Source: Paenibacillus sp. FSL R7-0273
GTDB lineage: Bacteria; Bacillota; Bacilli; Paenibacillales; Paenibacillaceae
Direction of reading: 5' to 3'
DNA: 64,000 nucleotides
Assembly: GCF_000758625.1 (NCBI RefSeq)
Contig: NZ_CP009283.1
Span: 15,001 to 79,000 of the forward strand
Position 1 is the first letter of the stretch. Each line of letters starts with the position of its first letter. The notes beneath the pieces were generated by a model. It searched no databases and was not told the DNA's origin. It saw nothing but the letters and a program-made list of their open reading frames with translations. The translations under genes and the position numbers were made by a program. Below are positions 26,390-35,734 of the stretch, piece after piece.

Positions 26390-29300
26390 TTGTTACATGG
26401 TCTTATAGAGGCTTTTTCCAAGGATCCTGATTTTCAATCGGTTACCCGCGGTGTAGCTGCAGGCATGAAGGAGCAGCTGATCTCGGGGCTGTCCGGCTCA
26501 GCCAGACAAATCATGCTGGCAGCGCTGCATGAAGAGCTCGCCCGTCCGGTGCTTGTAGTGACCCATAATATGTTCTCTGCCCAGAAGATGGCTGAGGATT
26601 TACAGGAAGCGCTTTCCCCTGACCGCGTGCTGCTGTACCCGGCCAACGAGCTGGTTGCTGCCGAAGCGGCTGTCTCCAGCCCGGAGACGCTTGCCCAACG
26701 GATTGACGTGCTTACCCGGTGTGCCCAGGGCTTCCGCGGAGTTGTTGTCGTTCCGTATTCCGGCGTCCGCCGGCTGCTGCCGGCACCGCATGTAATGGCA
26801 GCGGCGCAGCTGACTGTATCGCAGGACGGGACTCTCGCGCTTGATGATTTCCTGATGAAGATGATTGAGATGGGTTATGAGCGGGTGGAACGTGTAGAGA
26901 ACCGCGGCGAGCTAAGCGTACGCGGAGGCATCATTGACTTCTATCCTATGACCTCACCGCTTGCTTACCGGGTGGAGCTGTTTGATGATGAAGTTGATTC
27001 CATCCGGACCTTTGATCCTGCGGATCAGCGGTCCATTGATAAAGTCCGCAGTGTAACAGTCACTCCTGCCAAAGAGATCATTGCAGACCAGCCCCGGCTG
27101 GATTCGGCAGCATCGGCGGCTGCAGCGATGCTGGAGCATCAGCTGGAGAAGATGACTGACCGTCAGGCCAAGCTGCGCCTGCGCGAGGAAATGGGCCGAG
27201 AGCTGGAAATGCTGCGGGAAGGCACCTATTTCCCTGAAATCTATAAATATATCAGCCTCTTATATCCTGAGCGGACCCATCTGTATGATTACATGGCTGA
27301 GGACACTCTGCTGGTGCTGGATGAGCCGGCCAGACTGCTGGAGACAGCCAAGCAGCTGGAGCGCGACGAGTCAGAATGGAATCTTCACCTGCTTCAGAAC
27401 GGCAAAAATCTGCCGGATCTGCATCTTTCCGTTGATAATGATACCGTTATGTACCGTAGGCCGTTCCAGAGCCTGTTTATGTCGATTTTTCTGCGCCAGG
27501 TTCCCCATATTCAGCCGCAGAACATTCTTGGCTTCATCAGCCGCGGAATGCAGGATTTCCATGGGCAGATGAATGTGCTGAAATCAGAAATGGAGCGCTG
27601 GCACAAGTCAGGCGTGAAGGTTGTAATGCTGGCCAGCAGCGAAGAGCGGATGGAACGCATCCGCCGTGTGCTCGACGATTACGGCATTGAGGAGCCGACG
27701 CTGCTGCAGGGTAATCTGGGCTCAGGCTTTGAGCTGCCGTCCATTCATCTGGCCGTTATCACTGAAGGCGAAATGTTCTCACAGAAGCAGCGCAAAGCAC
27801 GCAAGCTGACCAAGGGCATCGACAACGCTGAACGGATCAAGAGCTATACCGAGCTCAAAATTGGTGATTATGTTGTCCACCAGAATCATGGTATCGGTAA
27901 ATATATGGGCATCGGCACACTTGAGGTCAGCGGGATTCACCGCGATTATATGCACATCATGTACGCCGGCGGCGACAAGCTGTCGGTGCCGATTGACCAG
28001 ATTGACCTAATCCAGAAGTATGTCGGCTCGGAAGACAAGGAGCCAAAGGTATACAAGCTTGGCGGTAATGAGTGGACGAGGGTCACAAGCAAGGTGCGTT
28101 CCTCCGTCCAGGACATTGCCGATGACCTGATCAAGCTGTATGCAGAACGGCAGAGCGCCCTGGGCTACGGCTTCGAGAAGGATACACAGGAGCAGCGTGA
28201 GTTCGAGGAAATGTTCCCTTATGAGGAGACGCGCGACCAGCTCCGGGCGATTGAAGAGATCAAGAAGGATATGGAGCAGAACCGTCCGATGGACCGGCTG
28301 CTGTGCGGGGACGTAGGCTATGGCAAGACTGAAGTGGCGATCCGCGCTGCGTTCAAATCAGCTATTGAGGGCAAGCAGGTAGCTGTGCTGGTGCCGACGA
28401 CTATTCTGGCCCAGCAGCATTACGAGACTTTCCGCGAGCGTTTTGGCAATTATCCGATCAACATTCAGGTGCTCAGCCGGTTCCGCAGCCGCAAGGAGCA
28501 GAATGAAACGATCAAAGGCGTTAAGCAGGGGACAGTGGATGTAGTCATCGGAACACACCGGCTGCTATCCCAGGATATGGTCTTTAAAGACCTGGGCCTG
28601 CTGATTGTCGATGAAGAGCAGAGATTCGGAGTAACCCATAAAGAGAAGCTTAAAAAGCTGAAAACAAATGTCGATGTCCTGACACTTACCGCAACCCCGA
28701 TACCGCGCACACTGCACATGTCTATGCTGGGCGTAAGGGATTTGTCAGTCATTGAGACGCCACCGGAGAACCGCTTTCCCGTGCAGACGTATGTCGTTGA
28801 GCATAGCCAGACCCTTACCCGTGAAGCTGTAGAGCGTGAGCTGGCCCGTGGAGGACAAGTGTATTACCTCTATAACCGGGTGCAGGGCATTCATGAGATG
28901 GCAGCGCAGATTTCCATGCTGGTCCCTGAAGCGCGGGTTGGCGTGGGCCACGGGCAAATGTCGGAATCCGAGCTGGAAAAGACGATACTTGATTTTCTCG
29001 ACGGGGAGTATGATGTGCTCGTCAGCACCAGTATTATTGAGACCGGGGTCGATATTCCGAACGTAAACACTCTGATTGTGCATGATGCCGACAAAATGGG
29101 CCTGTCCCAGCTCTACCAGCTGCGCGGACGCGTCGGACGCTCCAACCGGATTGCCTATGCTTATTTCACCTACCAGCGGGACAAAGTGCTGACAGAGGTT
29201 GCCGAGAAGCGCCTGCAGTCCATTAAAGAGTTCACGGAGCTCGGTTCCGGCTTCAAAATAGCGATGCGCGATCTGTCCATCCGCGGCGCAGGGAATTTGC

Positions 29301-29914
29301 TCGGTGCAGAGCAGCACGGCTTCATTGCATCTGTCGGCTTCGACCTGTATTCCCAGATGCTTGCGGAGGAAATCCGCAAACGGAAGGTTACGGTGCTCGG
29401 AGAAGAGGATACCTCGCTTAAGCAGGGCAATACGGTCATTGATTTGTCGATTGACGCGTATCTTCCGTCCGAGTATATTTACGACAGCATCCAGAAAATC
29501 GAAATTTATAAAAAGGTTGCCGCTGTCACTGCTTTTGAAGATGCTAACGAGCTTGAGGATGAGCTGCTGGACCGGTTCGGCGAATTGCCTGAGGCCGTCG
29601 TTAATCTGCTGTCGGTTGCCCGGTTGAAGGTATACGGCAAGCTGTACGGCATGGAATCCATGATCCGGCGCGGTGATGAGGTGTCCCTTAACTTCCATGA
29701 AGGGAGTGCGGCCGCATTTGATACCGCAAAGCTCGCTAAAGTTGGTAATCAATTCGAAAGACGTGTACAATTTGATAGGGAGGCCAAGGCCGGCATCCGT
29801 ATAAAGGTCAAGGAACTCAGTGACAAGGAGCTGCTTGATCAGCTGGAGCAGTTTTTGGCTGCAGCGAAAGAGTCGCTAAAATTGAAGGGAGAACTACACA
29901 ATGTCAGTAAATAA
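26390..29914 (+). CDS. mfd: transcription-repair coupling factor Mfd
   Basis: 1174 aa. Mfd displaces RNA polymerase stalled at DNA damage and recruits UvrA. Order of parts: UvrB-like region (about 1-350), RNA-polymerase-interacting domain (about 485-560, DYVVHQNHGIGKYMG), SF2 translocase with Walker A GDVGYGKTEVA (about 640-650), DEEQ box, TATPIPRTL, the helicase C half with TSIIETGVDIPN and QLRGRVGRS, and the C-terminal autoinhibitory TRCF domain. The TTG start lies 9 nt after GAGAGG. The last 14 nt overlap the next gene. Confidence 0.96.
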   Translation: MLHGLIEAFSKDPDFQSVTRGVAAGMKEQLISGLSGSARQIMLAALHEELARPVLVVTHNMFSAQKMAEDLQEALSPDRVLLYPANELVAAEAAVSSPETLAQRIDVLTRCAQGFRGVVVVPYSGVRRLLPAPHVMAAAQLTVSQDGTLALDDFLMKMIEMGYERVERVENRGELSVRGGIIDFYPMTSPLAYRVELFDDEVDSIRTFDPADQRSIDKVRSVTVTPAKEIIADQPRLDSAASAAAAMLEHQLEKMTDRQAKLRLREEMGRELEMLREGTYFPEIYKYISLLYPERTHLYDYMAEDTLLVLDEPARLLETAKQLERDESEWNLHLLQNGKNLPDLHLSVDNDTVMYRRPFQSLFMSIFLRQVPHIQPQNILGFISRGMQDFHGQMNVLKSEMERWHKSGVKVVMLASSEERMERIRRVLDDYGIEEPTLLQGNLGSGFELPSIHLAVITEGEMFSQKQRKARKLTKGIDNAERIKSYTELKIGDYVVHQNHGIGKYMGIGTLEVSGIHRDYMHIMYAGGDKLSVPIDQIDLIQKYVGSEDKEPKVYKLGGNEWTRVTSKVRSSVQDIADDLIKLYAERQSALGYGFEKDTQEQREFEEMFPYEETRDQLRAIEEIKKDMEQNRPMDRLLCGDVGYGKTEVAIRAAFKSAIEGKQVAVLVPTTILAQQHYETFRERFGNYPINIQVLSRFRSRKEQNETIKGVKQGTVDVVIGTHRLLSQDMVFKDLGLLIVDEEQRFGVTHKEKLKKLKTNVDVLTLTATPIPRTLHMSMLGVRDLSVIETPPENRFPVQTYVVEHSQTLTREAVERELARGGQVYYLYNRVQGIHEMAAQISMLVPEARVGVGHGQMSESELEKTILDFLDGEYDVLVSTSIIETGVDIPNVNTLIVHDADKMGLSQLYQLRGRVGRSNRIAYAYFTYQRDKVLTEVAEKRLQSIKEFTELGSGFKIAMRDLSIRGAGNLLGAEQHGFIASVGFDLYSQMLAEEIRKRKVTVLGEEDTSLKQGNTVIDLSIDAYLPSEYIYDSIQKIEIYKKVAAVTAFEDANELEDELLDRFGELPEAVVNLLSVARLKVYGKLYGMESMIRRGDEVSLNFHEGSAAAFDTAKLAKVGNQFERRVQFDREAKAGIRIKVKELSDKELLDQLEQFLAAAKESLKLKGELHNVSK

Positions 29915-30950
29915 AGCGAAATCATGGAAAGTGCTGCTGGTATCTTTAGCCGCAGCCGTTTCCTTCACTATGCTGTCTGCATGCAGCAGCAATAACAATG
30001 CGGCTAATACAGCCGAGGATACCAGCCAGGCTGTTGCAACCTACAAGGACGGAACGATTACAGAGAAGGAATTTGATCTGGACACCCGGGTTATGAAGTT
30101 CCTGTCCCCGCAGCAGGCAGCATACCTGGAAATCGATGCCTTTAAGGAATCGATTCTGAAACAGGAGGTTGCCTTCGAGTATCTGGCCGGACAAGCCTCT
30201 GAAGATGCGAAGAAGCAGGCTGAGAAGGAAGCGGATGAGCAGGTAGGCTCACTGAAAGAGGCGCTTGGGGACACCTATGAAAGCACGCTGAAGGAACAGA
30301 ATCTGACCGAAGCGGAAATCCGCTCTTATATGGTGCGGGTGCTTACTGTGTATCAGGATATGCTGCTCAAGATTACCGACGAGGATCTGAAGGCTGAATT
30401 CGAAGCGACCAAAGGTGATTATACCGTTGCTACCCTGCGGCATGTTCTGGTTGGCCTGACTGATGCCGACGGCAAGGAACGGACCGACGAGGATGCGCTG
30501 AAGCGGGCGAATGAAGTTAAGGCCAAGCTTGACGCCGGCGGAGATTTCGCTGCCGTTGCCAAGGAGTATTCCGATGACACCGGCTCTGTTGAAGCAGGCG
30601 GTGAATATAAAGATAAGGCACTGGGCTCTTATGTGGAAGAGTTCAAGCAGGCTGCCCAGACGCTGCCGCTGAATACCATCAGCGAACCGGTAAAGACCAG
30701 CTTCGGTTATCACATCATGGAAGTGGAATCACGGACAGAGACAGCCTTTGATTCGCTGTCTGATGAGCAGAAGGAGACGGTCAAGAGCACACTTGCTTCA
30801 AAGAACCTTGAGAAGTTCCTTGATGAGGAGCTCGACTCCCTGGAGATTGAAATCAATCTGCCTAAGAGCACTGCAGCTGCTGATGAGTCCGGAGCTGCGG
30901 CTACCGCAGCACCAAGCGCAACACCGGCAGCTACTGAAGCAGCCCAATAA
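29901..30950 (+). CDS. prsA: PrsA-like foldase lipoprotein (parvulin type)
   Basis: 349 aa. Signal peptide with lipobox LSAC and lipidated Cys28, so it is anchored outside the membrane. A helical SurA/PrsA N-domain (about 45-165) is followed by a parvulin peptidyl-prolyl isomerase domain (about 170-270, TLRHVLVGL... EYSDDTGSVEAGGEY ... TSFGYHIMEV). An Ala/Thr/Pro tail ends it. Such proteins help exported proteins fold. The gene overlaps mfd by 14 nt with AAGGGAG as ribosome site. A second parvulin gene is at 52.7 kb. Confidence 0.87.
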   Translation: MSVNKAKSWKVLLVSLAAAVSFTMLSACSSNNNAANTAEDTSQAVATYKDGTITEKEFDLDTRVMKFLSPQQAAYLEIDAFKESILKQEVAFEYLAGQASEDAKKQAEKEADEQVGSLKEALGDTYESTLKEQNLTEAEIRSYMVRVLTVYQDMLLKITDEDLKAEFEATKGDYTVATLRHVLVGLTDADGKERTDEDALKRANEVKAKLDAGGDFAAVAKEYSDDTGSVEAGGEYKDKALGSYVEEFKQAAQTLPLNTISEPVKTSFGYHIMEVESRTETAFDSLSDEQKETVKSTLASKNLEKFLDEELDSLEIEINLPKSTAAADESGAAATAAPSATPAATEAAQ

Positions 30951-30964
30951 ACAACTAAACGGAC

Positions 30965-31003
30965 AAGCCATCCTGACGCTTCCAGGCGAGGGGTGGCTTT
31001 TTT
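30965..31003 (+). terminator. Terminator after the PrsA-like gene
   Basis: AAGCCATCC and GGGTGGCTT form a 9-bp stem with one G-T pair, followed by TTTTTT. Confidence 0.85.
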
Positions 31004-31106
31004 GTATTAGCCCCTATGTATACGAAAGCGCAAACAAACACAAGCTTGGAATGAATACCCGGGGAAAGCGCCTGTACTTGTGATTATTTTAATTAAGGTA
31101 CGGCAA

Positions 31107-31137
31107 TGTATAAGGAACTGGGAAGAGATGAATACTA
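31107..31137 (+). promoter_or_regulatory. sigma-G-like promoter of spoVT
   Basis: TGTATA, 18 bp, AATACTA. Each hexamer/heptamer differs by one base from sigma-G consensus (TGMATA, CATACTA). It lies 95 nt before spoVT, a known forespore gene. Confidence 0.55.
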
Positions 31138-31231
31138 TGGTCAGATATTACGATAAATCACTGGGATTATCCTTTCCCTTAATGGACAGTAGTTGGACCA
31201 TACTTCTTAAGAAAGCGGGGCAACATGTGAA

Positions 31232-31774
31232 ATGAAAGCTACTGGTATTGTTCGCCGTATTGATGACCTGGGCCGTGTTGTTATTCCTAAAGAAATTAGA
31301 CGTACATTGCGTATCCGTGAAGGTGATCCGCTGGAGATATTCGTTGATCGCGACGGTGAAGTCATACTGAAGAAGTATTCCCCGATCGGGGAGCTTGGCG
31401 ACTTTGCCAAAGAGTACGCGGAATCCCTCTACGAGGGTACCGGACATATTACAATGATTACGGACAGAGACAGCTTCATCACAGTGGCCGGCGGCTCCAA
31501 AAAGGATTATCTGGATAAGCAGGTCGGAGTCTTGCTTGAAAAGGTTATGGAGAGCCGTAAAACCATGCTGGAGACAAACAACGGAAATTACGACATCAGC
31601 AAGGATCATTCGGAGCTGCTGTCCAGCTATGTTGCTGCACCGATTATTTCGGGCGGTGACCCGATCGGCTGTGTGGTGCTGATGAACAAGGATGAATCCG
31701 TCAAAATGTCGCAGATGGAAGTAAAGATGGCTGAGACTGCTGCCGCTTTCCTGGGCAAGCAAATGGAGCAGTAG
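31232..31774 (+). CDS. spoVT: stage V sporulation regulator SpoVT
   Basis: 180 aa. The N-terminal AbrB-like DNA-binding domain (1-52, MKATGIVRRIDDLGRVVIP) is joined to a GAF-like domain (about 56-178). SpoVT modulates sigma-G genes in the forespore and affects spore quality and germination. Length and sequence are typical. The ribosome site is poor (AAAGCGGGG, about 15 nt before the ATG). It has its own terminator and a candidate sigma-G promoter. The mfd-prsA-spoVT order is close to B. subtilis, with the foldase added. Confidence 0.96.
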   Translation: MKATGIVRRIDDLGRVVIPKEIRRTLRIREGDPLEIFVDRDGEVILKKYSPIGELGDFAKEYAESLYEGTGHITMITDRDSFITVAGGSKKDYLDKQVGVLLEKVMESRKTMLETNNGNYDISKDHSELLSSYVAAPIISGGDPIGCVVLMNKDESVKMSQMEVKMAETAAAFLGKQMEQ

Positions 31775-31792
31775 AAGGCTTGGCGCTGCCGG

Positions 31793-31838
31793 CCCCGCTT
31801 TCCTTTTGATTGAATAATCAAAGGGAGGCGGGGTTTTG
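31793..31838 (+). terminator. Terminator after spoVT
   Basis: CCCCGC/GCGGGG enclosing CCTTTTGATT/AATCAAAGG, then TTTTG. A long, strong hairpin. Confidence 0.88.
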
Positions 31839-31912
31839 CCGTTTGTCCGCTTGCGGTATAATAGAGAAATTCATTCTATTACAGCGGTTATGGCTGCAGA
31901 AGCAGGTAAATT

Positions 31913-33598
31913 ATGAAACCAGGCACATCAGGCTCCAAGCTGCTGCAGGGGGCTTTTATTCTCAGTGCGGCAGCGATCGTCTCCAAGCTGATCGGTACGC
32001 TGCAAAAAATTCCGCTGCAGAATCTGGGCGGTGATGCTGTATTCGGCATCTATAATACAGTAAATCCGCTTTACACCATGCTGATAACAATCGCCATGCT
32101 GGGCCTCCCGTCAGCCATCTCCAAATTTGTAGCCGAGGCCTCAGCCGGCGGGAGCGAGGCCGAGGGAAGACGGATTCTCCGGCTGTCGGCGGTTCTAACC
32201 GCCGCCTGCGGACTGCTTATCGGGCTGCTTACCTATGCCGGAGCTCCTGTTATTGCCGGCTGGGTCGGAAACTCACATATTATTCCGGCTCTGCATACCA
32301 GTGCCTTGGGGCTGGCGGTTGTTCCGCTTATGGCTGCCATGCGCGGCTATTTTCAGGGGCTACATAATATGGTGCCCACAGCCGTTTCACAGGTTACGGA
32401 GCAGTCGGTGCGTGTCATTGTCATGATTGCACTGCTGCTGTATCTGACCGGCAGCGGGGCCGGGGCAGCGGAGATTGCAGCAGGTGCGCTGCTCGGCTCG
32501 GCAGCTGGCGGTGCAGCCGGACTGGTGGTCATGCTGCTATTTTGGAGAAGGCACAGCAAGCATGCGGACGGACGGCTCTCCGGCCAGGACGGTGCTGCCT
32601 TGCCCGAGCCGGCTGATGAGAGGCTTGTAAGCGACCGCTCTACTACTGCGGCTGCGGGCGGGTTCAAACGGGCGGGCGCCCTTCAGCTGCTGGCTTACGG
32701 GCTGCCGGTGATGCTGGGGGCGCTGGCTGTGCCGCTGATCGGGCTGGTCGATGTGTTCACCGTCCCGAGGCTGCTGTCCTCTGCCTACGGCGAGACGGCT
32801 TCAATGTCCCAGTTCGGCATCTATAACCGGGGTCTGCCGCTCGTGCAGATCGTGACAATGCTGGCGACCTCGCTGGCGGTCGTCTTCATTCCCGCCCTCG
32901 CGGAGGCGAAGTACCGCGGGGATGACGCTTTGATAAGAACCCGCTGCAGCCTGTCGCTGCGCTGGTTCTGGCTGCTGGGCCTGGCCGCTTCGGTCGGCCT
33001 GGCGGTCTTGGCAGAGCCGGTTAACGTGGCTCTGTACGGCGATGCCGCAGGCAGCGGCACGATGATCTGGCTGGCCTTCACCGCCGCCGGCGGTACCGTC
33101 AGCATCATCTCTGCCGCGCTGCTGCAGGGCCTGGGCGCCGTGCGCGCGCCGGCGCTGCACCTGCTGGCCGCCGCCGTGCTGAAGGCGGCCCTCAACCTGC
33201 TGCTGGTGCCGCAGCAGGGCATTACCGGCGCCGCCATCGCCAGCGTGGCGGCGCACGGGTTCGCAGCAGCGCTGAACGTGCTGCTGCTGCACCGGCAGGG
33301 CCATCTGCGGCTGCGCCTCGCAGATGCCCTGCTGCGGCCCGCGCTGCTGCTCGCGGGCCTGGGGCTTGCTGCCGCCGCCGTGAGCAGCGGCGCGGCCCTG
33401 GCGCTTGACGCCGCCGGCTTGGGCGGCGGGCGGATGGCCAGCCTGGCACAGACGCTGCTGGGCGTGCTGGCGGGCTGCCTTGTTTTTGCGCTAGGCGCAG
33501 TCAGGCTGCGGCTGCTAAGCGAGAGCGAGCTGCGCCAGCTGCCGGGCTTCGGCCCTAAGCTTGCGGACAAGCTTGGGAAGCTGCGCCTGTTTCCTTAA
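31913..33598 (+). CDS. yabM: SpoVB-like polysaccharide/lipid flippase (YabM)
   Basis: 561 aa multi-pass membrane protein of the MOP superfamily (SpoVB/MurJ-like group), with about 14 hydrophobic segments and the family opening ILSAAAIVSKLIGTLQKIPLQN, then GIYNTVNPLY. Relatives flip lipid-linked sugars such as lipid II; YabM of B. subtilis is not well studied. A hydrophilic 40-residue loop lies around 205-245. The 3' third (33.0-33.5 kb) is much richer in GC than its surroundings. The ribosome site is weak (GCAGGTAA). It lies between spoVT and mazG, as in B. subtilis. Confidence 0.9.
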   Translation: MKPGTSGSKLLQGAFILSAAAIVSKLIGTLQKIPLQNLGGDAVFGIYNTVNPLYTMLITIAMLGLPSAISKFVAEASAGGSEAEGRRILRLSAVLTAACGLLIGLLTYAGAPVIAGWVGNSHIIPALHTSALGLAVVPLMAAMRGYFQGLHNMVPTAVSQVTEQSVRVIVMIALLLYLTGSGAGAAEIAAGALLGSAAGGAAGLVVMLLFWRRHSKHADGRLSGQDGAALPEPADERLVSDRSTTAAAGGFKRAGALQLLAYGLPVMLGALAVPLIGLVDVFTVPRLLSSAYGETASMSQFGIYNRGLPLVQIVTMLATSLAVVFIPALAEAKYRGDDALIRTRCSLSLRWFWLLGLAASVGLAVLAEPVNVALYGDAAGSGTMIWLAFTAAGGTVSIISAALLQGLGAVRAPALHLLAAAVLKAALNLLLVPQQGITGAAIASVAAHGFAAALNVLLLHRQGHLRLRLADALLRPALLLAGLGLAAAAVSSGAALALDAAGLGGGRMASLAQTLLGVLAGCLVFALGAVRLRLLSESELRQLPGFGPKLADKLGKLRLFP

Positions 33599-33641
33599 GG
33601 CAGCCGGCAGCAAGAGACCAACGAAGAAGGAGTGAAACGGC

Positions 33642-35138
33642 ATGAGTGCAAAATTAACAGTGGTTGGCCTGGGCTCCGGTAACCCGGACCGCCTGACGCT
33701 GGGTATTATTAAGAAGCTGCAGGCGGCTGCAGCCGTCTATGTACGGACCGCGGAGCATCCGGTGATGGCGGCTTTGACGGAGCTCAAGATTGCTTCACAG
33801 TCCTTTGACGGGCTGTACGAGTCGCTGGACTCTTTTCCGGAGGTGTATGAAGCGATCACCGCAAAATTAATCGGGGAAGCGCTGGCCGCACCTGCGGGTG
33901 CTGAAATCGTCTATGCCGTTCCGGGACATCCGATGGTAGCGGAATCAGCAGTATCCAAGCTGCGCCTCCGCTGCCCGGAAGCCGGCATAGAGCTGCAGAT
34001 TCTTGGCGGGGAGAGCTTCCTGGATGAAGCTTTCGTGCGGCTTGGCTTCGATCCGATCGAAGGCTTCCAGCTATTGGACGCCTCGGGCATCCGAAGCTCT
34101 CAGCTGCAGCCAGAGCTCCATACACTCATTGGACAGGTCTATGATACCTTTACCGCCTCGGAGACCAAGCTGTGTCTGATGGAGCTGTATCCGCCGGAGT
34201 ACGAAGTGATAGTGGGCCATGCACTTGGAGTGGAGCAGGAGGAGCAGATTCTGCGGGTGCCGCTGTATGAGCTTGACCGGATCGAGGGATATGGCAATCT
34301 GTCCCTTGTCTATGTCCCTGCGAACCGTGCAGAGAATGCGCGCAGACGCACCTTTGCCCGGCTCCATGAGATTGTGGATACCCTGAGAAGCCCGGAGGGC
34401 TGCCCGTGGGACCGTGAGCAGACGCACGAATCGCTGCGCAAAAATCTGATCGAGGAAACCTACGAAGTGCTGGAGACAATCGATGAGGATGATCCGGACC
34501 ACATGAAGGAGGAGCTGGGGGATCTGCTGCTGCAGATTATGCTCCATTCCCAGATCGAAGAGGAGCTCGGCACATTCAGCGTCTTTGATGTCATCGAGGG
34601 ATTGAATGACAAGCTGATCTTCCGTCATCCGCATGTGTTCGGGGATAAGAGCGCGGCAGACGCCGAGGAGGCGCTGAAGAACTGGGACGGCATGAAAGCG
34701 GAGGAGAAGCGGCTCAAGGGCGTGAAGCCGGAGTCGGAATCGGCGCTCAGCGGCGTTCCCCGTGATCTGCCTGCCCTCATGAAGGCCTACAAGCTGCAGA
34801 AGAAGGCAGCGAAGGTGGGCTTTGACTGGGATAATGTAACGGACGTTCTGGCCAAAATCCGTGAGGAAGTCGATGAGCTCCAGGAGGCTATCGAGAACGG
34901 AGCTGCGGCGGAGGAGCAGATGCTGGAGCTGGGCGACCTGCTGTTTGCGGCAACCAATGCCGCACGTTTCATCGGAGCAGACCCTGAAGAGGCACTGACC
35001 CGCACCAACCGTAAATTTGTGTCCCGCTTTGCCTATATCGAGCAGCAGCTGCTTGCCCGGGGAACCAGTGTGAAGGAGAGCAGCCTGGACGACATGGAGC
35101 TGTTATGGCAGGAAGCAAAGGCCGAGGAGCGGAAGTAA
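33642..35138 (+). CDS. mazG: MazG-type nucleotide pyrophosphohydrolase with methylase-like domain (YabN)
   Basis: 498 aa, two-part protein. Residues 1 to about 220 form a tetrapyrrole-methylase-like domain (VGLGSGNPDRLTLG, VYAVPGHPMVAESAV); residues about 230-495 hold two MazG units. The first carries the metal-binding EETYEV ... EELGDLLLQ, the second REEVDELQEAI ... ELGDLLFA. MazG removes pyrophosphate from non-canonical or excess NTPs. The fusion is normal for Bacillales YabN. AAGAAGGAG precedes the ATG; it follows yabM by 43 nt. Confidence 0.94.
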   Translation: MSAKLTVVGLGSGNPDRLTLGIIKKLQAAAAVYVRTAEHPVMAALTELKIASQSFDGLYESLDSFPEVYEAITAKLIGEALAAPAGAEIVYAVPGHPMVAESAVSKLRLRCPEAGIELQILGGESFLDEAFVRLGFDPIEGFQLLDASGIRSSQLQPELHTLIGQVYDTFTASETKLCLMELYPPEYEVIVGHALGVEQEEQILRVPLYELDRIEGYGNLSLVYVPANRAENARRRTFARLHEIVDTLRSPEGCPWDREQTHESLRKNLIEETYEVLETIDEDDPDHMKEELGDLLLQIMLHSQIEEELGTFSVFDVIEGLNDKLIFRHPHVFGDKSAADAEEALKNWDGMKAEEKRLKGVKPESESALSGVPRDLPALMKAYKLQKKAAKVGFDWDNVTDVLAKIREEVDELQEAIENGAAAEEQMLELGDLLFAATNAARFIGADPEEALTRTNRKFVSRFAYIEQQLLARGTSVKESSLDDMELLWQEAKAEERK

Positions 35139-35461
35139 GCCTGCTGCACGGCTGAGAAGAGTTAAACTGCTTTAAAATGGATTGTTTTTCCACAAAATAG
35201 GCGTTTTGGCTGTATGGCTGCCGATAGAAGCGGCAATGCTGTGAATGAGGCTTCATTCCCTGGTTTCAAATGCCCAATCAGGTTTATAATGTAGTAGTGC
35301 CTGGAGCCAAAGAAGACGATTTTTCAAAAAAACGGCGGTTTGCGGCAGGATTTCCGGGCGGCATCAAGAATATCATAAAGACGAAATGACGATTTGAGGC
35401 AGATTTTGGCAGATGATCGCGTTTCATTTTATTTTTTGTATCCTAGGAGGAACTTCTAATT
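35139..35461. other. 323-nt gap before hbs
   Basis: No gene or clear terminator is visible. A -10 hexamer TATAAT lies at 35285-35290 without a good -35, and TTGGCA (35406-35411) with TTATTT 17 bp downstream is a weak alternative. The stretch just before the start is T-rich (about 35422-35437) and leads to CCTAGGAGG. Promoters for hbs are expected here but cannot be fixed by eye. Confidence 0.4.
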
Positions 35462-35734
35462 ATGAACAAGACAGATCTGGTAAACAACATTTCCGAAAAA
35501 AGCGGATTGGCCAAAAAAGATGTAGAAGCCGTATTAAACGGTGTACTTAGCGAAATTACCGATGCTTTGTCCAAGGGTGATAAAGTACAGCTGATCGGCT
35601 TCGGTACTTTTGAAACACGCAAGCGCTCCGGCCGTACCGGCCGCAATCCGCAATCGGGCACGCCTATTGAAATTCCTGAATCGACTGTACCGGCCTTCAA
35701 GGCTGGCAACAAGCTCAAAGAAGCCGTTAACTAA
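35462..35734 (+). CDS. hbs: DNA-binding protein HU
   Basis: 90 aa, the standard HU length: MNKTDLVNNISEKSGLAKKD, the conserved LIGFGTFETRKRSGRTGRNP and the arm region PIEIPESTVPAFKAG. HU dimers bend and compact DNA. A very strong TAGGAGG site is 9 nt before the ATG. In B. subtilis hbs lies elsewhere; here it stands between mazG and rqcP, with which it shares one base (TAATG). Expression is therefore likely linked to the ribosome-rescue gene behind it. Confidence 0.97.
   Translation: MNKTDLVNNISEKSGLAKKDVEAVLNGVLSEITDALSKGDKVQLIGFGTFETRKRSGRTGRNPQSGTPIEIPESTVPAFKAGNKLKEAVN

Noticed and set aside
28745..29770. 341-residue open frame on the minus strand
   Set aside because: Shadow of mfd, which has every family motif.
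33535..33598. Helix-hairpin-helix-like tail (LPGFGPKLADKL) in the YabM flippase
   Set aside because: SpoVB-type proteins often end in a similar LPxGxKL stretch; a DNA-binding role for a flippase tail is not supported.
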